A stretch of 64,000 nucleotides of DNA. Origin: Alphaproteobacteria bacterium (GTDB lineage Bacteria; Pseudomonadota; Alphaproteobacteria; Sphingomonadales; Kordiimonadaceae). The notes under the pieces are model-generated. The model was given only the letters and a program-made list of their open reading frames with translations. It did no database searches and had not been told where the DNA came from. Shown in pieces: positions 1-8,017 of this stretch. The position numbers and the translations under genes were made by a program. The stretch lies in NCBI GenBank assembly GCA_021774695.1, contig JAJFIU010000048.1, positions 22,190 through 86,189 of the forward strand, written 5' to 3'. Position 1 is the stretch's first letter; each line of letters begins with the position of its first letter.

Positions 1-407
1 TTGTGGCGACCCATGATTTGGCGCAGGGCGTTTTTGTTGGTGTGCTGATGAGTGCACTGTTTTTTGCTCGCAAAGTATCGCACCTTCTGGTTATCGAGTC
101 CGAACTGGCGAAAGACGGCAATGCGCGCACCTACCAAATATTCGGACAGGTGTTTTTCGCTTCAGCCAGCCAGTTTTCGAACGCATTTGACTATAAAGAA
201 GTGGTTGAAAAAGTTGTCATCGACCTCACCCAAGCCCATTTCTGGGACTTGTCCGGCGTTGCCGCTCTGGACAAAACTGTCCTGAAGTATCGCCGCGAGG
301 GTACCGATGTGGAAATTCTCGGTCTAAACGAAGCCAGTGCCACCATTGTTGAGCGTCTGGGGGTCCATGATAAACCGGACGCCATAGACCTGATGCCAGA
401 ACATTGA
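1..407 (+). CDS. SulP-family anion transporter, C-terminal end with STAS domain (partial)
   Basis: The reading frame is open from the window edge, so this is the C-terminal part of a longer protein. The first ~30 residues are hydrophobic and end in a basic stretch (FFARKVSHL), matching the last helix of a SulP permease. The rest (about residues 45-134) reads as a STAS domain: a beta strand containing VVIDLTQAHFWDLSGVAALDK, which corresponds to the conserved strand-loop-helix with an 'I-D-x-S' type loop, followed by a second strand (VEILGLNEAS). SulP proteins move sulfate, bicarbonate or other anions across the inner membrane and the STAS domain is regulatory. The substrate cannot be told from this fragment. 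The universal stress protein gene follows after 14 nt, so the two are probably co-transcribed, an arrangement that suggests a stress-linked transporter. Confidence 0.8.
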   Translation, partial: VATHDLAQGVFVGVLMSALFFARKVSHLLVIESELAKDGNARTYQIFGQVFFASASQFSNAFDYKEVVEKVVIDLTQAHFWDLSGVAALDKTVLKYRREGTDVEILGLNEASATIVERLGVHDKPDAIDLMPEH

Positions 408-421
408 TAGGGATTAAAGAT

Positions 422-1279
422 ATGAAAACCATCATCGCATGTCTGGACGGGTCAGCGCACGCAGACGACGTCATTACCATGGCGGCGTGGGCGTCTGGGC
501 AGACCGGCGCCAATGTATCGCTATTGCATATGGTACCGCCGCACTCTGAAGCCCCGGTGTCGGGTGACCTGTCGGGTCAAATCGGCCTGGGAGCCAAAGG
601 CCACCTGCTTGAGGAGCTCACCAAGATCGAGCAGGAACACGGCAAGCTGGAGCAGAAAAAAGGCCAGCTGATCCTCGATCACGCCAAACAGGCACTGGCT
701 GCTAAGAGTTCAGCGACGGTTGAGTTGCTACACCGGCGCGGCGCACTTGTTGATGAAATTCAACAAATGGAGGCAAGTGTTGATCTGGTGATTATTGGTA
801 AACGCGGCGAGACCAAAACCGATATGCAAGGCCATGTGGGCGCAAACTTGGAGCGCGTATCGCGCGGTGTTCATAAGCCAGTGTTGATTGCCACCCACCA
901 GGCTAAGCCGGTTGAACGTTTTTTGATCGCCTACGACGGTCGCGCCAGCAGCGAAAAAGCAGTCGAGTTCGCGGCGGCCAGCCCGCTACTAAAAGGGCTT
1001 GAATGTCACCTGCTGAAAGTGGGCACCGACAACAGCTTGTCCGATGCCATTTTACGCAAGGCAAAAACCAAGCTGGAGGAAGCCGGTTACAGCGTTAAAG
1101 CAACTGTCGCAGATGCGCCGTCGGTGGACCAGGCAATGACAGACTATGTAGCAAACAACGGTATCGATCTACTCTTGATGGGAGCTTACGGTCACTCGCC
1201 GCTTCGACGCTTTTTCCTCGGCAGCACCACAATGGCGCAAATCAGCCAGTCCAAGGTACCGGTTTTATTGTTCAGGTAG
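422..1279 (+). CDS. Universal stress protein, tandem UspA domains
   Basis: A 285-residue cytoplasmic protein made of two UspA-like halves. The N-terminal half starts with KTIIACLDGS and the C-terminal half with RFLIAYDGRASSEKAVEFA. The second half ends in the ATP-binding type motif LLMGAYGHSPLRRFFLGSTT followed by VPVLLF, the usual G-2x-G-9x-G(S/T) pattern; the first half has a weaker counterpart (VIIGKRGE...GANLERVSRGVHKPVLIAT). The ATG at 422 is preferred because it follows an A/G-rich ribosome site (agggattaaag) and matches the family's MKxIL start; an upstream TTG at 404 is in frame but unlikely. It sits directly behind the SulP/STAS gene. Role is inferred: nucleotide-binding stress protein, perhaps modulating the adjacent transporter. 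Confidence 0.88.
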   Translation: MKTIIACLDGSAHADDVITMAAWASGQTGANVSLLHMVPPHSEAPVSGDLSGQIGLGAKGHLLEELTKIEQEHGKLEQKKGQLILDHAKQALAAKSSATVELLHRRGALVDEIQQMEASVDLVIIGKRGETKTDMQGHVGANLERVSRGVHKPVLIATHQAKPVERFLIAYDGRASSEKAVEFAAASPLLKGLECHLLKVGTDNSLSDAILRKAKTKLEEAGYSVKATVADAPSVDQAMTDYVANNGIDLLLMGAYGHSPLRRFFLGSTTMAQISQSKVPVLLFR

Positions 1280-1361
1280 GACTGCACAAAACATTGGACT
1301 TTTCTGGGCGGGCATATTTGCCAGCCTGCATTCAAACCTTAAAGCTCCATTTTTGCTAGTT

Positions 1362-2225
1362 CTAGAAGCTGTGAAACAACGGAACCAACCAATCGATAAC
1401 GGCGCGCACTGCGGGAGCCCGTTTTAGATCTTCGTGAATTACCAGCCAAATTTCGCTGTTGTTCAGCAAGATAGGATCAGAAACCTGCTCCAACAAAGGC
1501 TCTCGGTCGCCAACCATTTTGGGTAATATGGTTAACCCGATGCCTGATTTTATCGCGTCAAGAAACTGAAGGGTTTGCGAACATCGCAGTATCGGATCTT
1601 TGTTCAGTTTGCCGTTAAGCCAAATTTGAGACGCAAGGCCTTCAAGGGCGCGGGACCCACAGACCCAGTCGCAGTGGTCATACCGTGTTTCATCTCTGGC
1701 CGCAGGATTCGCCTCGACATATTGCCTGGAGCCGTAAACAGCATAAGGAGCTTCCCCTAGTTTGCGCATGACCAGATCACCGCCGGACGGTCGCATATTA
1801 CGAATGGAAATATCTGCATCGCCGCGGTCAAGATCGGCCAGCGCATGCCCGGTAATCAACTCAATCTCTATCGACGGGTTCGATACGTGAAAGCTTGGTA
1901 TTTGTTCGGTGATAAAACGTGAAAACCAATACCCTGATGCAACGCGAACCAGGCTGTTGCTTGCTTCACCCAGCGCATTTGCCTGACGCGAGAAATTCTG
2001 CGCCGCCTGTTCCATTTTTTCAGCGGCCGAGACCAACTCCCTGCCCGCAGGGGTAACAAAATAGCCATCATGCCGACTATTAAAAAGCTTGACCCCGAGG
2101 GTTTGCTCTAGCCGGGCAATACGGCGCGCAATTGTCGGCGGGCTGATGCCGAGCAAAGGTGCGGCAGCCGATAAGCTTCCCGCATCTGCTACGGTCAAAA
2201 ATATTTTAACCTGATCCCAATTCAT
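1362..2225 (-). CDS. LysR-family transcriptional regulator
   Basis: 287 residues. The N-terminal winged helix-turn-helix is typical of LysR proteins: MNWDQVKIFLTVADAGSLSAAAPLLGISPPTIARRIARLEQTLGVKLF, with recognition helix around residues 28-48. The rest is the periplasmic-binding-like effector domain (about 90-285). The ATG at 2225 fits the family start; an in-frame TTG at 2240 would add five residues and is less likely. The gene is divergent from the NTF2-like/dehydrogenase pair beginning at 2375, with about 150 bp between starts, so that pair is the likely target. The domain has the 'V-R-V-A-S-G-Y' opening and 'G-I-G-L-T-I-L-P' motif seen in the family's effector domain. Effector unknown. 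Confidence 0.9.
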   Translation of the reverse strand: MNWDQVKIFLTVADAGSLSAAAPLLGISPPTIARRIARLEQTLGVKLFNSRHDGYFVTPAGRELVSAAEKMEQAAQNFSRQANALGEASNSLVRVASGYWFSRFITEQIPSFHVSNPSIEIELITGHALADLDRGDADISIRNMRPSGGDLVMRKLGEAPYAVYGSRQYVEANPAARDETRYDHCDWVCGSRALEGLASQIWLNGKLNKDPILRCSQTLQFLDAIKSGIGLTILPKMVGDREPLLEQVSDPILLNNSEIWLVIHEDLKRAPAVRAVIDWLVPLFHSF

Positions 2226-2374
2226 CGCGGCCTCCGGCAATTAGTCTAATCAATCAGCGATTATCACTCAATATAGGCTTTTCACTTTTGAAAAACCGCT
2301 GAAACCCCTTGCCTCTGCCCATTTAAGCAAAGATGGACCAGACTACGGCCTAAGTTATGAAAGGAAACCACTTT

Positions 2375-2815
2375 ATGAAATCAACATCAGAAACCCACAA
2401 TCAAGGCGATTATGACGGCGTCATCAAAACTGTGTTCGACTATGTATTCGGCGTGGCGACTAATGATTGGGAACGGATTCAACAGGCCTTTGATACGCCC
2501 AAAGCTCAGATGAAGCTGATCACTGGCGAGCCCGATGCAGAAAATGTCTTTGTTATTCCCGTTCAGCAGGTCTGGGAGAAGATTTGGAGCAAGTTACCGC
2601 CAAACCCCAACCACACAGCTGAAATCATCAGCATTTCCATTCACGAATGCCGAATTGCGATCGTTACCCTCAACAACAACGGCCGGTATTTTGATCAGCT
2701 GTCACTGTACAAAGTGAACAACCGCTGGAAGATCTATGACAAACTTTCGAGAATATTGGGAGGCGGCCACATTCCGGAAGCAGACCTAATCGCCGCGTTC
2801 GGGCCACAACCGTGA
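2375..2815 (+). CDS. NTF2-like protein, putative lumazine-binding type
   Basis: 146 residues, no signal peptide. The N-terminal part (DYDGVIKTVFDYVFGVATNDWERIQQAFD) resembles the opening helix of the NTF2-like Lumazine_bd_2 group, followed by beta strands expected of a cone-shaped NTF2 fold (ECRIAIVTLNNNGRYFDQLSLYKVNNRWKIYDKLS). The start at 2375 is chosen because AAAGGA lies 8 nt upstream; the in-frame ATG at 2357 has no such site. Its stop overlaps the GTG start of the next gene by 4 nt (GTGA), so translation is coupled to the dehydrogenase. No catalytic residues are recognisable; it may be a small-molecule-binding or isomerase-like partner of that enzyme. Likely controlled by the divergent LysR gene. 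Confidence 0.7.
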   Translation: MKSTSETHNQGDYDGVIKTVFDYVFGVATNDWERIQQAFDTPKAQMKLITGEPDAENVFVIPVQQVWEKIWSKLPPNPNHTAEIISISIHECRIAIVTLNNNGRYFDQLSLYKVNNRWKIYDKLSRILGGGHIPEADLIAAFGPQP

Positions 2816-3684
2816 GTACGGCATCCATGCCCCCTATTGGGCTAATTGGATTGGGTGCGCTGGGGTCCGCCATCGCAGAAAAATTGAGCGCCGAGGGCGT
2901 GCCTCTAGGGATTTGGAACCGCTCGCCTGAAAAGACAAAATCAATGGCCACAAACGGTGCAACCGCTTATCAAACCATTGAGAAATTGTGTCAGGAAAGC
3001 GCTTGGGTTCTTTCCTGTGTATCGGATGACGGCGCAATGCTGCAGGTAAACCGTTCCATTGCAAACTGTGGAAACAAACCTGAAATACATATTTCGTTCA
3101 GCAGCTGTTCTCCCGCTGCCGTACGCGAAGCCGCAAAATTGGCAGGCGACAATGGTGTGCAGTTTTTGAACTGCCCTATACTCGGGCGCCCTGATGTAGT
3201 TTTGGCTGGCAAGGCGGGATATCTTATGGCCGGCGAGGCATCAGCAGCAACATCCGTCGAGCCCCTGTTTGAGAAGTTGGGTGGGTCGCTTTCCAATTTG
3301 GGTACCGCGCCGGACCAATCTGCTATTATTAAATTAGCGATGAATTACTTTATCGCCCTTACCATTGGTGGCCTAACGGAAATAATATCGACGCTGGAAC
3401 ACAGTCCAACCAGCGCTGATGCTTTTTTGAATGTGATCAGCAAAAGCCCGGCCGGAAGCCCCTTAATCTCGTTGTTCGGCGGATTAATTACAAACAAGGC
3501 GTTTTCGCCGCCTTTGTTTGGCCTGCAATTGGCACACAAAGACATTGGCTATTTCGCAGACCTAACGATGAATAACACCGACTATTTCCTATGTTCCGCT
3601 ATAAAAAGCCATATGGCGGCAACAAATAAATCACGCAATCAACCCACAGATTGGTCAGGGTTGGCTTCGCATTTGTTCAACTAG
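2812..3684 (+). CDS. NAD(P)-dependent beta-hydroxyacid dehydrogenase / imine-reductase-like oxidoreductase
   Basis: 290 residues starting with GTG. A Rossmann nucleotide site is seen at residues 7-21 (IGLIGLGALGSAIAEKL, GxGxxG), followed by the second-strand sequence IWNRSPEKTK, whose Asn-Arg-Ser suggests NADPH preference. Around residue 168 the KLAMNYFIALTIGGLTE segment carries the lysine placed as the catalytic Lys in beta-hydroxyacid dehydrogenases; the C-terminal all-helical domain ends with LFGLQLAHKDIGYF. Length fits the 3-hydroxyisobutyrate dehydrogenase/6PGDH-like family (about 290 aa). It overlaps the preceding NTF2-like gene by 4 nt and is probably in one transcript under the divergent LysR regulator. 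The actual substrate (hydroxyacid or imine) is not evident. Confidence 0.82.
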   Translation: MSTASMPPIGLIGLGALGSAIAEKLSAEGVPLGIWNRSPEKTKSMATNGATAYQTIEKLCQESAWVLSCVSDDGAMLQVNRSIANCGNKPEIHISFSSCSPAAVREAAKLAGDNGVQFLNCPILGRPDVVLAGKAGYLMAGEASAATSVEPLFEKLGGSLSNLGTAPDQSAIIKLAMNYFIALTIGGLTEIISTLEHSPTSADAFLNVISKSPAGSPLISLFGGLITNKAFSPPLFGLQLAHKDIGYFADLTMNNTDYFLCSAIKSHMAATNKSRNQPTDWSGLASHLFN

Positions 3685-3704
3685 CCCATATGAACCAGCG
3701 TCGG

Positions 3705-4559
3705 CTAGCTATCTGGCAAATTCTGGAAATGTGTGGTTATGGCCCTCACCGCATAGTCCAGCCGCGGTGACGACCGAAAAGCTTCATGGGTTAATAGCCA
3801 CAACCCCCACCCAGCATCCGGCAACAGGTCCGACACTCTTTTCAATCGTGGGTCGGCATCGCCCATAAATATCGGCAACCGGCCCACCCCGCCCGCGGCC
3901 ATCAGTTCTTGTTTGGTGATGATTTCGTCGGTGTGAATAACCACCGAACTCCGGCTCCATTGCTGATATCCCTGCGGAGTGTCAACTTCGCCGTGCCGGA
4001 TAATATGTATTGGATGCTCTGTAACAAGTGAAACAGCAGAATAGACCGCGCCAGCCAGTTTTTTTACCCGCTTGCCCACCAACGGATACTCTGGGTCTGA
4101 CCGCAAAACCCGTAGCGCTATATCAGCCTCACGCGCTTCAACTTGCTGCAATGCGTATGTGGAACAGATTTCCAGCTTGAGCGACGGCATATTAACGGCG
4201 ATTTCAAGCAGGGCAGGAGCCACTAGTGCAGCAACATGCGGCGCTATGGTTATTTTAATTGGGCCGCCAATATCTTGCGCGCCGCGCGGCAGTATCGCCT
4301 CCACCTGCGCCAACTTGCCTTCGGCTGCTTCCGCCGCAGCAAGTAATTCGCGCCCAAGCGGCGTGAGGCTGTAAGCACCGTCTGCACGGGTGAATAACAA
4401 TCCACCAACGATTTCCTCCAACATGCGAAGGCGGCGAGCGACAGTGGTTCTGTTCACGCTTAAGTGTTCTGCTGCACGGTCCAGCGTGCCTAGCCGCGAA
4501 AGCGCCAGCAACACTGGCATTTTTCCCCACATATCCTCTATCTGTGCATTTTTGCCCAT
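3705..4559 (-). CDS. LysR-family transcriptional regulator
   Basis: 284 residues from the ATG at 4559. The helix-turn-helix is MWGKMPVLLALSRLGTLDRAAEHLSVNRTTVARRLRMLEEIVGGLLFTR, close in layout to the other LysR protein in this window. The effector domain follows (IKITIAPHVAALVAPALLEIA). A longer frame extends upstream to 4628 but its cysteine-rich extra residues do not resemble the family. The gene is divergent from the haloalkane-dehalogenase-like gene at 4644, with only about 85 bp between the starts, making that gene the probable target. The effector might be the hydrolase substrate or product; this is inference from position only. Confidence 0.88.
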   Translation of the reverse strand: MGKNAQIEDMWGKMPVLLALSRLGTLDRAAEHLSVNRTTVARRLRMLEEIVGGLLFTRADGAYSLTPLGRELLAAAEAAEGKLAQVEAILPRGAQDIGGPIKITIAPHVAALVAPALLEIAVNMPSLKLEICSTYALQQVEAREADIALRVLRSDPEYPLVGKRVKKLAGAVYSAVSLVTEHPIHIIRHGEVDTPQGYQQWSRSSVVIHTDEIITKQELMAAGGVGRLPIFMGDADPRLKRVSDLLPDAGWGLWLLTHEAFRSSPRLDYAVRAITTHFQNLPDS

Positions 4560-4643
4560 CTCCGTGCAATAACACATATTGACGCCAACGCACAGCAGTG
4601 AGCATTCGGTCCCCAGACAGCACACCACAAAAAGAGAAAAAAC

Positions 4644-5696
4644 ATGAAAGAAATGACATACTTGAAGCCACTTTTGATTGGATTGAGCCTAATCCTTGCG
4701 TCCGCATCAGCATCTGTTGCGCCGGTCAAAGCAGCGGACTCTGCAAAAAATGCCGACGGCGTAGAACTAGCCCGCCACGACTTTCCCTACGCGTCGAACT
4801 ATGTGGAAGTTCTAGGGTCTAAAATGCATTATGTGGACACCGGCGGTGACGGTTCGGTCGTAGTGATGATCCACGGCCAACCAACCTGGTCCTACCTGTG
4901 GCGAAATGTGATCCCCCACGTTGAGAAAGACCACCGGGTGATCGCGCTGGACCTGATCGGGTTTGGCAAGTCTGACAAACCAGACATCGAATATCGGTCC
5001 ACCGATCATGCACGGTATTTGCAGGGCTTTATGGACGCACTGGCGCTCAACGATGTCACGTTGGTGATCCATGACTGGGGTTCAATATTAGGTTTCAATT
5101 TTGCCGCCAATAATCCGGACAGGGTCAAAGCAATTGCTTTCATGGAAGCAGCGGTTATTACACCCCCTGCAGAACCGCCCTACGGCCCTGTTAAGGCACC
5201 GCTGGACGGCGCAAAACCAAATGTTATGGAAGGCTTCGCAGGCCTCTTGAAAAAGATAAAAACCCCGGGCGTCGGCGAAGAAATGATCCTCAAAAACAAC
5301 TTCTTTCTAGAAGGCCTTGTTCTGCCCAGTTTTGACGGCTTGCTGACCGACGATGAGAAAAACGCTTACCGTGAACCCTTTCCTGAAGGCAGTAACAGAC
5401 GCCCCATGCTGCAATTTCCGCGCGATGTACCAATCGGTGTTGCAGAGCCCGCCTATACTGTCGCAATGATGGATAAATATAGCCGGTATCTGCTGGAACA
5501 GCCCAAACTGCCAAAGCTTCTTTTGCACCTGAGTGAAGGGTTTTTAATTCAGCGCTGGGACGTGGAATGGATGCGCCGCAATTTCACCGACCTAACCATC
5601 CACAACATGGGACCAGGCGGTCATTTCATACAGGAGTTTAATCCCGACGGTATCGGCCAGGCAATTGCCATCTGGATGGAAGATAACGACTTATAG
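4644..5696 (+). CDS. Exported haloalkane-dehalogenase-like alpha/beta hydrolase
   Basis: 350 residues with a cleavable signal peptide (hydrophobic residues 8-30, ending VKAAD). The alpha/beta hydrolase fold contains HGQPTWSYLWRN (77-88, oxyanion region), HDWGS with nucleophile Asp144 and adjacent Trp145 (halide-binding Trp), FMEAAV with Glu168 at the catalytic-acid position of HLD-II enzymes, and GGHFIQEFNPD with catalytic His327. This Asp-His-Glu arrangement and W145 match haloalkane dehalogenases such as LinB/DhaA, which hydrolyse carbon-halogen bonds. Odd point: the second halide-binding residue, Asn in LinB/DhaA (HGNPT), is Gln79 here. Most characterised members are cytoplasmic, so export is also unusual. 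A divergent LysR gene lies 85 bp upstream. Epoxide or other substrates remain possible. Confidence 0.8.
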   Translation: MKEMTYLKPLLIGLSLILASASASVAPVKAADSAKNADGVELARHDFPYASNYVEVLGSKMHYVDTGGDGSVVVMIHGQPTWSYLWRNVIPHVEKDHRVIALDLIGFGKSDKPDIEYRSTDHARYLQGFMDALALNDVTLVIHDWGSILGFNFAANNPDRVKAIAFMEAAVITPPAEPPYGPVKAPLDGAKPNVMEGFAGLLKKIKTPGVGEEMILKNNFFLEGLVLPSFDGLLTDDEKNAYREPFPEGSNRRPMLQFPRDVPIGVAEPAYTVAMMDKYSRYLLEQPKLPKLLLHLSEGFLIQRWDVEWMRRNFTDLTIHNMGPGGHFIQEFNPDGIGQAIAIWMEDNDL

Positions 5697-5714
5697 CCCA
5701 ACCTATAAACTGAT

Positions 5715-5752
5715 TGGCCCGCGTAAAGCTTCGATTTTAAGCTGCGCGGGCC
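5715..5752. terminator. Hairpin between convergent genes, possible bidirectional terminator
   Basis: A two-part stem: tggcccgcg (5715-5723) pairs with cgcgggcca (5744-5752), and agctt (5727-5731) pairs with aagct (5739-5743). It lies between the ends of the dehalogenase-like gene (+) and the SnoaL-like gene (-). No strong T-run follows on either strand, so efficiency is uncertain. Confidence 0.5.
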
Positions 5753-5778
5753 AGTCTGTTCACCCCGGCGTATACTCG

Positions 5779-6255
5779 CTAGGTTGCCCCTGCCCCGTAT
5801 CCCGGTATTTGGCGCTGCAGGCTATTATAGTCAAACATGTCAAGTTGACGAACGATTTTACCGTCTTTGAAATCAAGCCATGTGATGAAATGTATCGTCG
5901 CTTTTTGCTCGTTCCACGTAAGCGAAAACAAGCCTTCCAGCACCGTTACGCTGCCTTGGGTGACCATCCGCTCAACGTCAAACTTGAAGTTGCCGCCGTA
6001 GCGCCTCTGCATAATGCCAGTGTAGGTTTCCTCTAACTGTTTGCGCGAGCGAAGGTCTAACCGGGCTGTGGGATCAGTGAACTGCACCTCAGTGGCATAA
6101 AATTCAATGAACCGCTCCAAGTCAAACTCCTCGTAAACCTTGAGCCAATTGGAAACCGTTGACCCTTCGGGCACCGTTCCCGTTCCAGCACCGGCCAAGG
6201 CAGGAGACGGCATTAGAAGCCAACTGGCTATGATGACCGTCAGAAATTTTCTCAT
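5779..6255 (-). CDS. Exported SnoaL-like (NTF2-fold) protein
   Basis: 158 residues. Residues 1-21 form a signal peptide (MRKFLTVIIASWLLMPSPALA). The mature part reads as a SnoaL/NTF2-like domain: VSNWLKVYEEFDLERFIEFYATEVQFTDPTARLDLRSRKQLEETY is the characteristic first helix and 'F-Y-A-x-x-V-x-F-x-D-P' strand, and later strands include ATIHFITWLDFKDGKIVRQLDMFDY. Proteins of this kind bind small hydrophobic ligands or act as cyclases, isomerases or limonene-epoxide-hydrolase-like enzymes; no catalytic set can be assigned here. It is transcribed toward the exported hydrolase and shares the intergenic hairpin; a functional link is possible but unproven. Confidence 0.72.
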   Translation of the reverse strand: MRKFLTVIIASWLLMPSPALAGAGTGTVPEGSTVSNWLKVYEEFDLERFIEFYATEVQFTDPTARLDLRSRKQLEETYTGIMQRRYGGNFKFDVERMVTQGSVTVLEGLFSLTWNEQKATIHFITWLDFKDGKIVRQLDMFDYNSLQRQIPGYGAGAT

Positions 6256-6469
6256 GCAATTTCACCCTTCTGTTGCTAGTGCCTAATTCTGAATTTCATA
6301 TCGGGATTGTCAATGCTCCAGCTGGCCTGTGGGACCAGCAATTATTGGCGTGTGCTCAACATAAGTAACCATGTATGATAAACAGTCAGCAACGGGCATT
6401 TGGCCAACTGTTCTTAAATATTGATTAACCCCTAACCACTACAAACAACGTGTGGGGCTGGAGATAGGC

Positions 6470-8017
6470 ATGCAAATTAATATCCGCCGTTGCCGAACGT
6501 ATATTCTGTGGGTTTTGGTGGCGTTATCGGTTGCTGTAAATGCGTCTGCTGCGCCTGTCAAAACCCGCGTGCTATATTTTTCTTCTTTCCCCGAAATTAT
6601 GCAACCAGAAGGCAAGCCTGGACTCGCCGAACTTGCGACCGCCATACACCTGGAGACTGCAAAAAACCCCAACACTTTTTTCGTCCACGGCGGGGCATCG
6701 CTGGGGCCATCTGTTTTTGGTGCGATGGACAACGGCGCCCATATGGTTGACATACTCAACGCGCTCAACCCTAGTGTGATGGCGATCGGAAAACGTGAAT
6801 TCTCCTACGGCTATGATAATTTTATCCTTAATGCCCTGTCTGCTTCGTTTCCGCTGGTAACCAGCAACCTGACGGATGCCCAGTCAAACGGACCTATTGA
6901 CGCCACTTATCCAACATACTTGATGCAAGCCGGTGACTTATCAATCGGCGTCATCGCCCTCACGTCCGCCAATGCAATCGTCGAGTACGGCTCCACGCAG
7001 GCGAAATTTTCAGACCCCGACACCGCCGCCACAGACGCTGCCCGCCAATTGCGGTTGGAGGGTGCCGACACCGTCATACTCTTGGCCGACACGGATTATG
7101 ATGATTTGAGCGGCCTGCGCGCGGACGGCACTGTTGACGTTATTTTCTACACTCACAATTTTGACAACCCGCAGTCGCTTGACCGCCAGGGTAATTTGCT
7201 AACCGAAGGCGCGATGGACGGCATGATAATCGCGGTAGATTTTTGGTTTGAGGATGGCGCTGACGGCCTGCCTAATTTAATAACGAGCGTCGAATTGCTG
7301 CCCCTGTCCAAGTTTGAGCCAGACCCACTTGTTGCTGAGATAATCGGCGACTACCAACAACGATTGGAACAACTGCTTGGCCCTGGAATCGCAACAGTAA
7401 CCAAGTCTTTTGACACGCTTCGCAGTAATATTCGCAGCAGGGAAAATGCTTTTGCCAACTTGATAGTCGATGCCTTGCGAGAGCAGGTATCTGCCGATAT
7501 CGCGTTGCTTAACGGCGGCACTATCCGGGGCAATGTTGAATATCCCTTTGGCCATAAAATCAGTCGCGGCGACATTCAGCGCGAGCTACCCTTCGGCGGC
7601 CGTACCGCAATGGTGCGTATGAGCGGTGCTGACATCCGGCAAACACTGGAACACGGCGTCGACTGCGGCCTGCGCGTCGATGGCTGTTTTACCCATGTGG
7701 GAAACCTCAAGGTCACCTTAGACAGCCGCAAGTCCAAAGGTGATCGAATAATCAGTATATCAGTCGGCGGTGAGCCGGTAGAGCCCGACACATATTACCG
7801 GGTTGCGACCAGCGACTTTATGGCGCGGGGCAATGATGGCTTTGAGCATTTGGGCAAAGCGGAAAAAATATTCGACGCAGGCACCAACCGGGTAATATGG
7901 AATGTGGTTGTCGAATATATTATGCGTTCGGGCGAGGTGGCTCCAACCTTGGAAGGGCGAATTCAAGATATCGCCCCCCAAAATAAAGCGCCTGAAAACG
8001 GGGTGAGCAATGAATAG
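6470..8017 (+). CDS. Exported 5'-nucleotidase-family protein with degenerate metallophosphatase domain
   Basis: 515 residues from the ATG at 6470 (GGAGATAG 7 nt upstream). Residues ~8-27 are a signal peptide. The layout matches UshA-type 5'-nucleotidases: an N-terminal metallophosphoesterase domain (~30-260) and a C-terminal 5_nucleotid_C domain (~310-490). The C-terminal domain is well kept (NAFANLIVDALRE, ADIALLNGGTIRGN, ARGNDGFEHL). The N-terminal metal motifs are not: the N-D-x-H position reads FSSFPEI, GGD reads HGGAS, GNHEFD reads GKREFS, and the GHSH position reads YTHNF. Almost all metal ligands are gone, so phosphohydrolase activity is unlikely while nucleotide binding may remain. 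The stop overlaps the start of a hybrid histidine kinase by 8 nt, suggesting a periplasmic sensing partner. Confidence 0.85.
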   Translation: MQINIRRCRTYILWVLVALSVAVNASAAPVKTRVLYFSSFPEIMQPEGKPGLAELATAIHLETAKNPNTFFVHGGASLGPSVFGAMDNGAHMVDILNALNPSVMAIGKREFSYGYDNFILNALSASFPLVTSNLTDAQSNGPIDATYPTYLMQAGDLSIGVIALTSANAIVEYGSTQAKFSDPDTAATDAARQLRLEGADTVILLADTDYDDLSGLRADGTVDVIFYTHNFDNPQSLDRQGNLLTEGAMDGMIIAVDFWFEDGADGLPNLITSVELLPLSKFEPDPLVAEIIGDYQQRLEQLLGPGIATVTKSFDTLRSNIRSRENAFANLIVDALREQVSADIALLNGGTIRGNVEYPFGHKISRGDIQRELPFGGRTAMVRMSGADIRQTLEHGVDCGLRVDGCFTHVGNLKVTLDSRKSKGDRIISISVGGEPVEPDTYYRVATSDFMARGNDGFEHLGKAEKIFDAGTNRVIWNVVVEYIMRSGEVAPTLEGRIQDIAPQNKAPENGVSNE

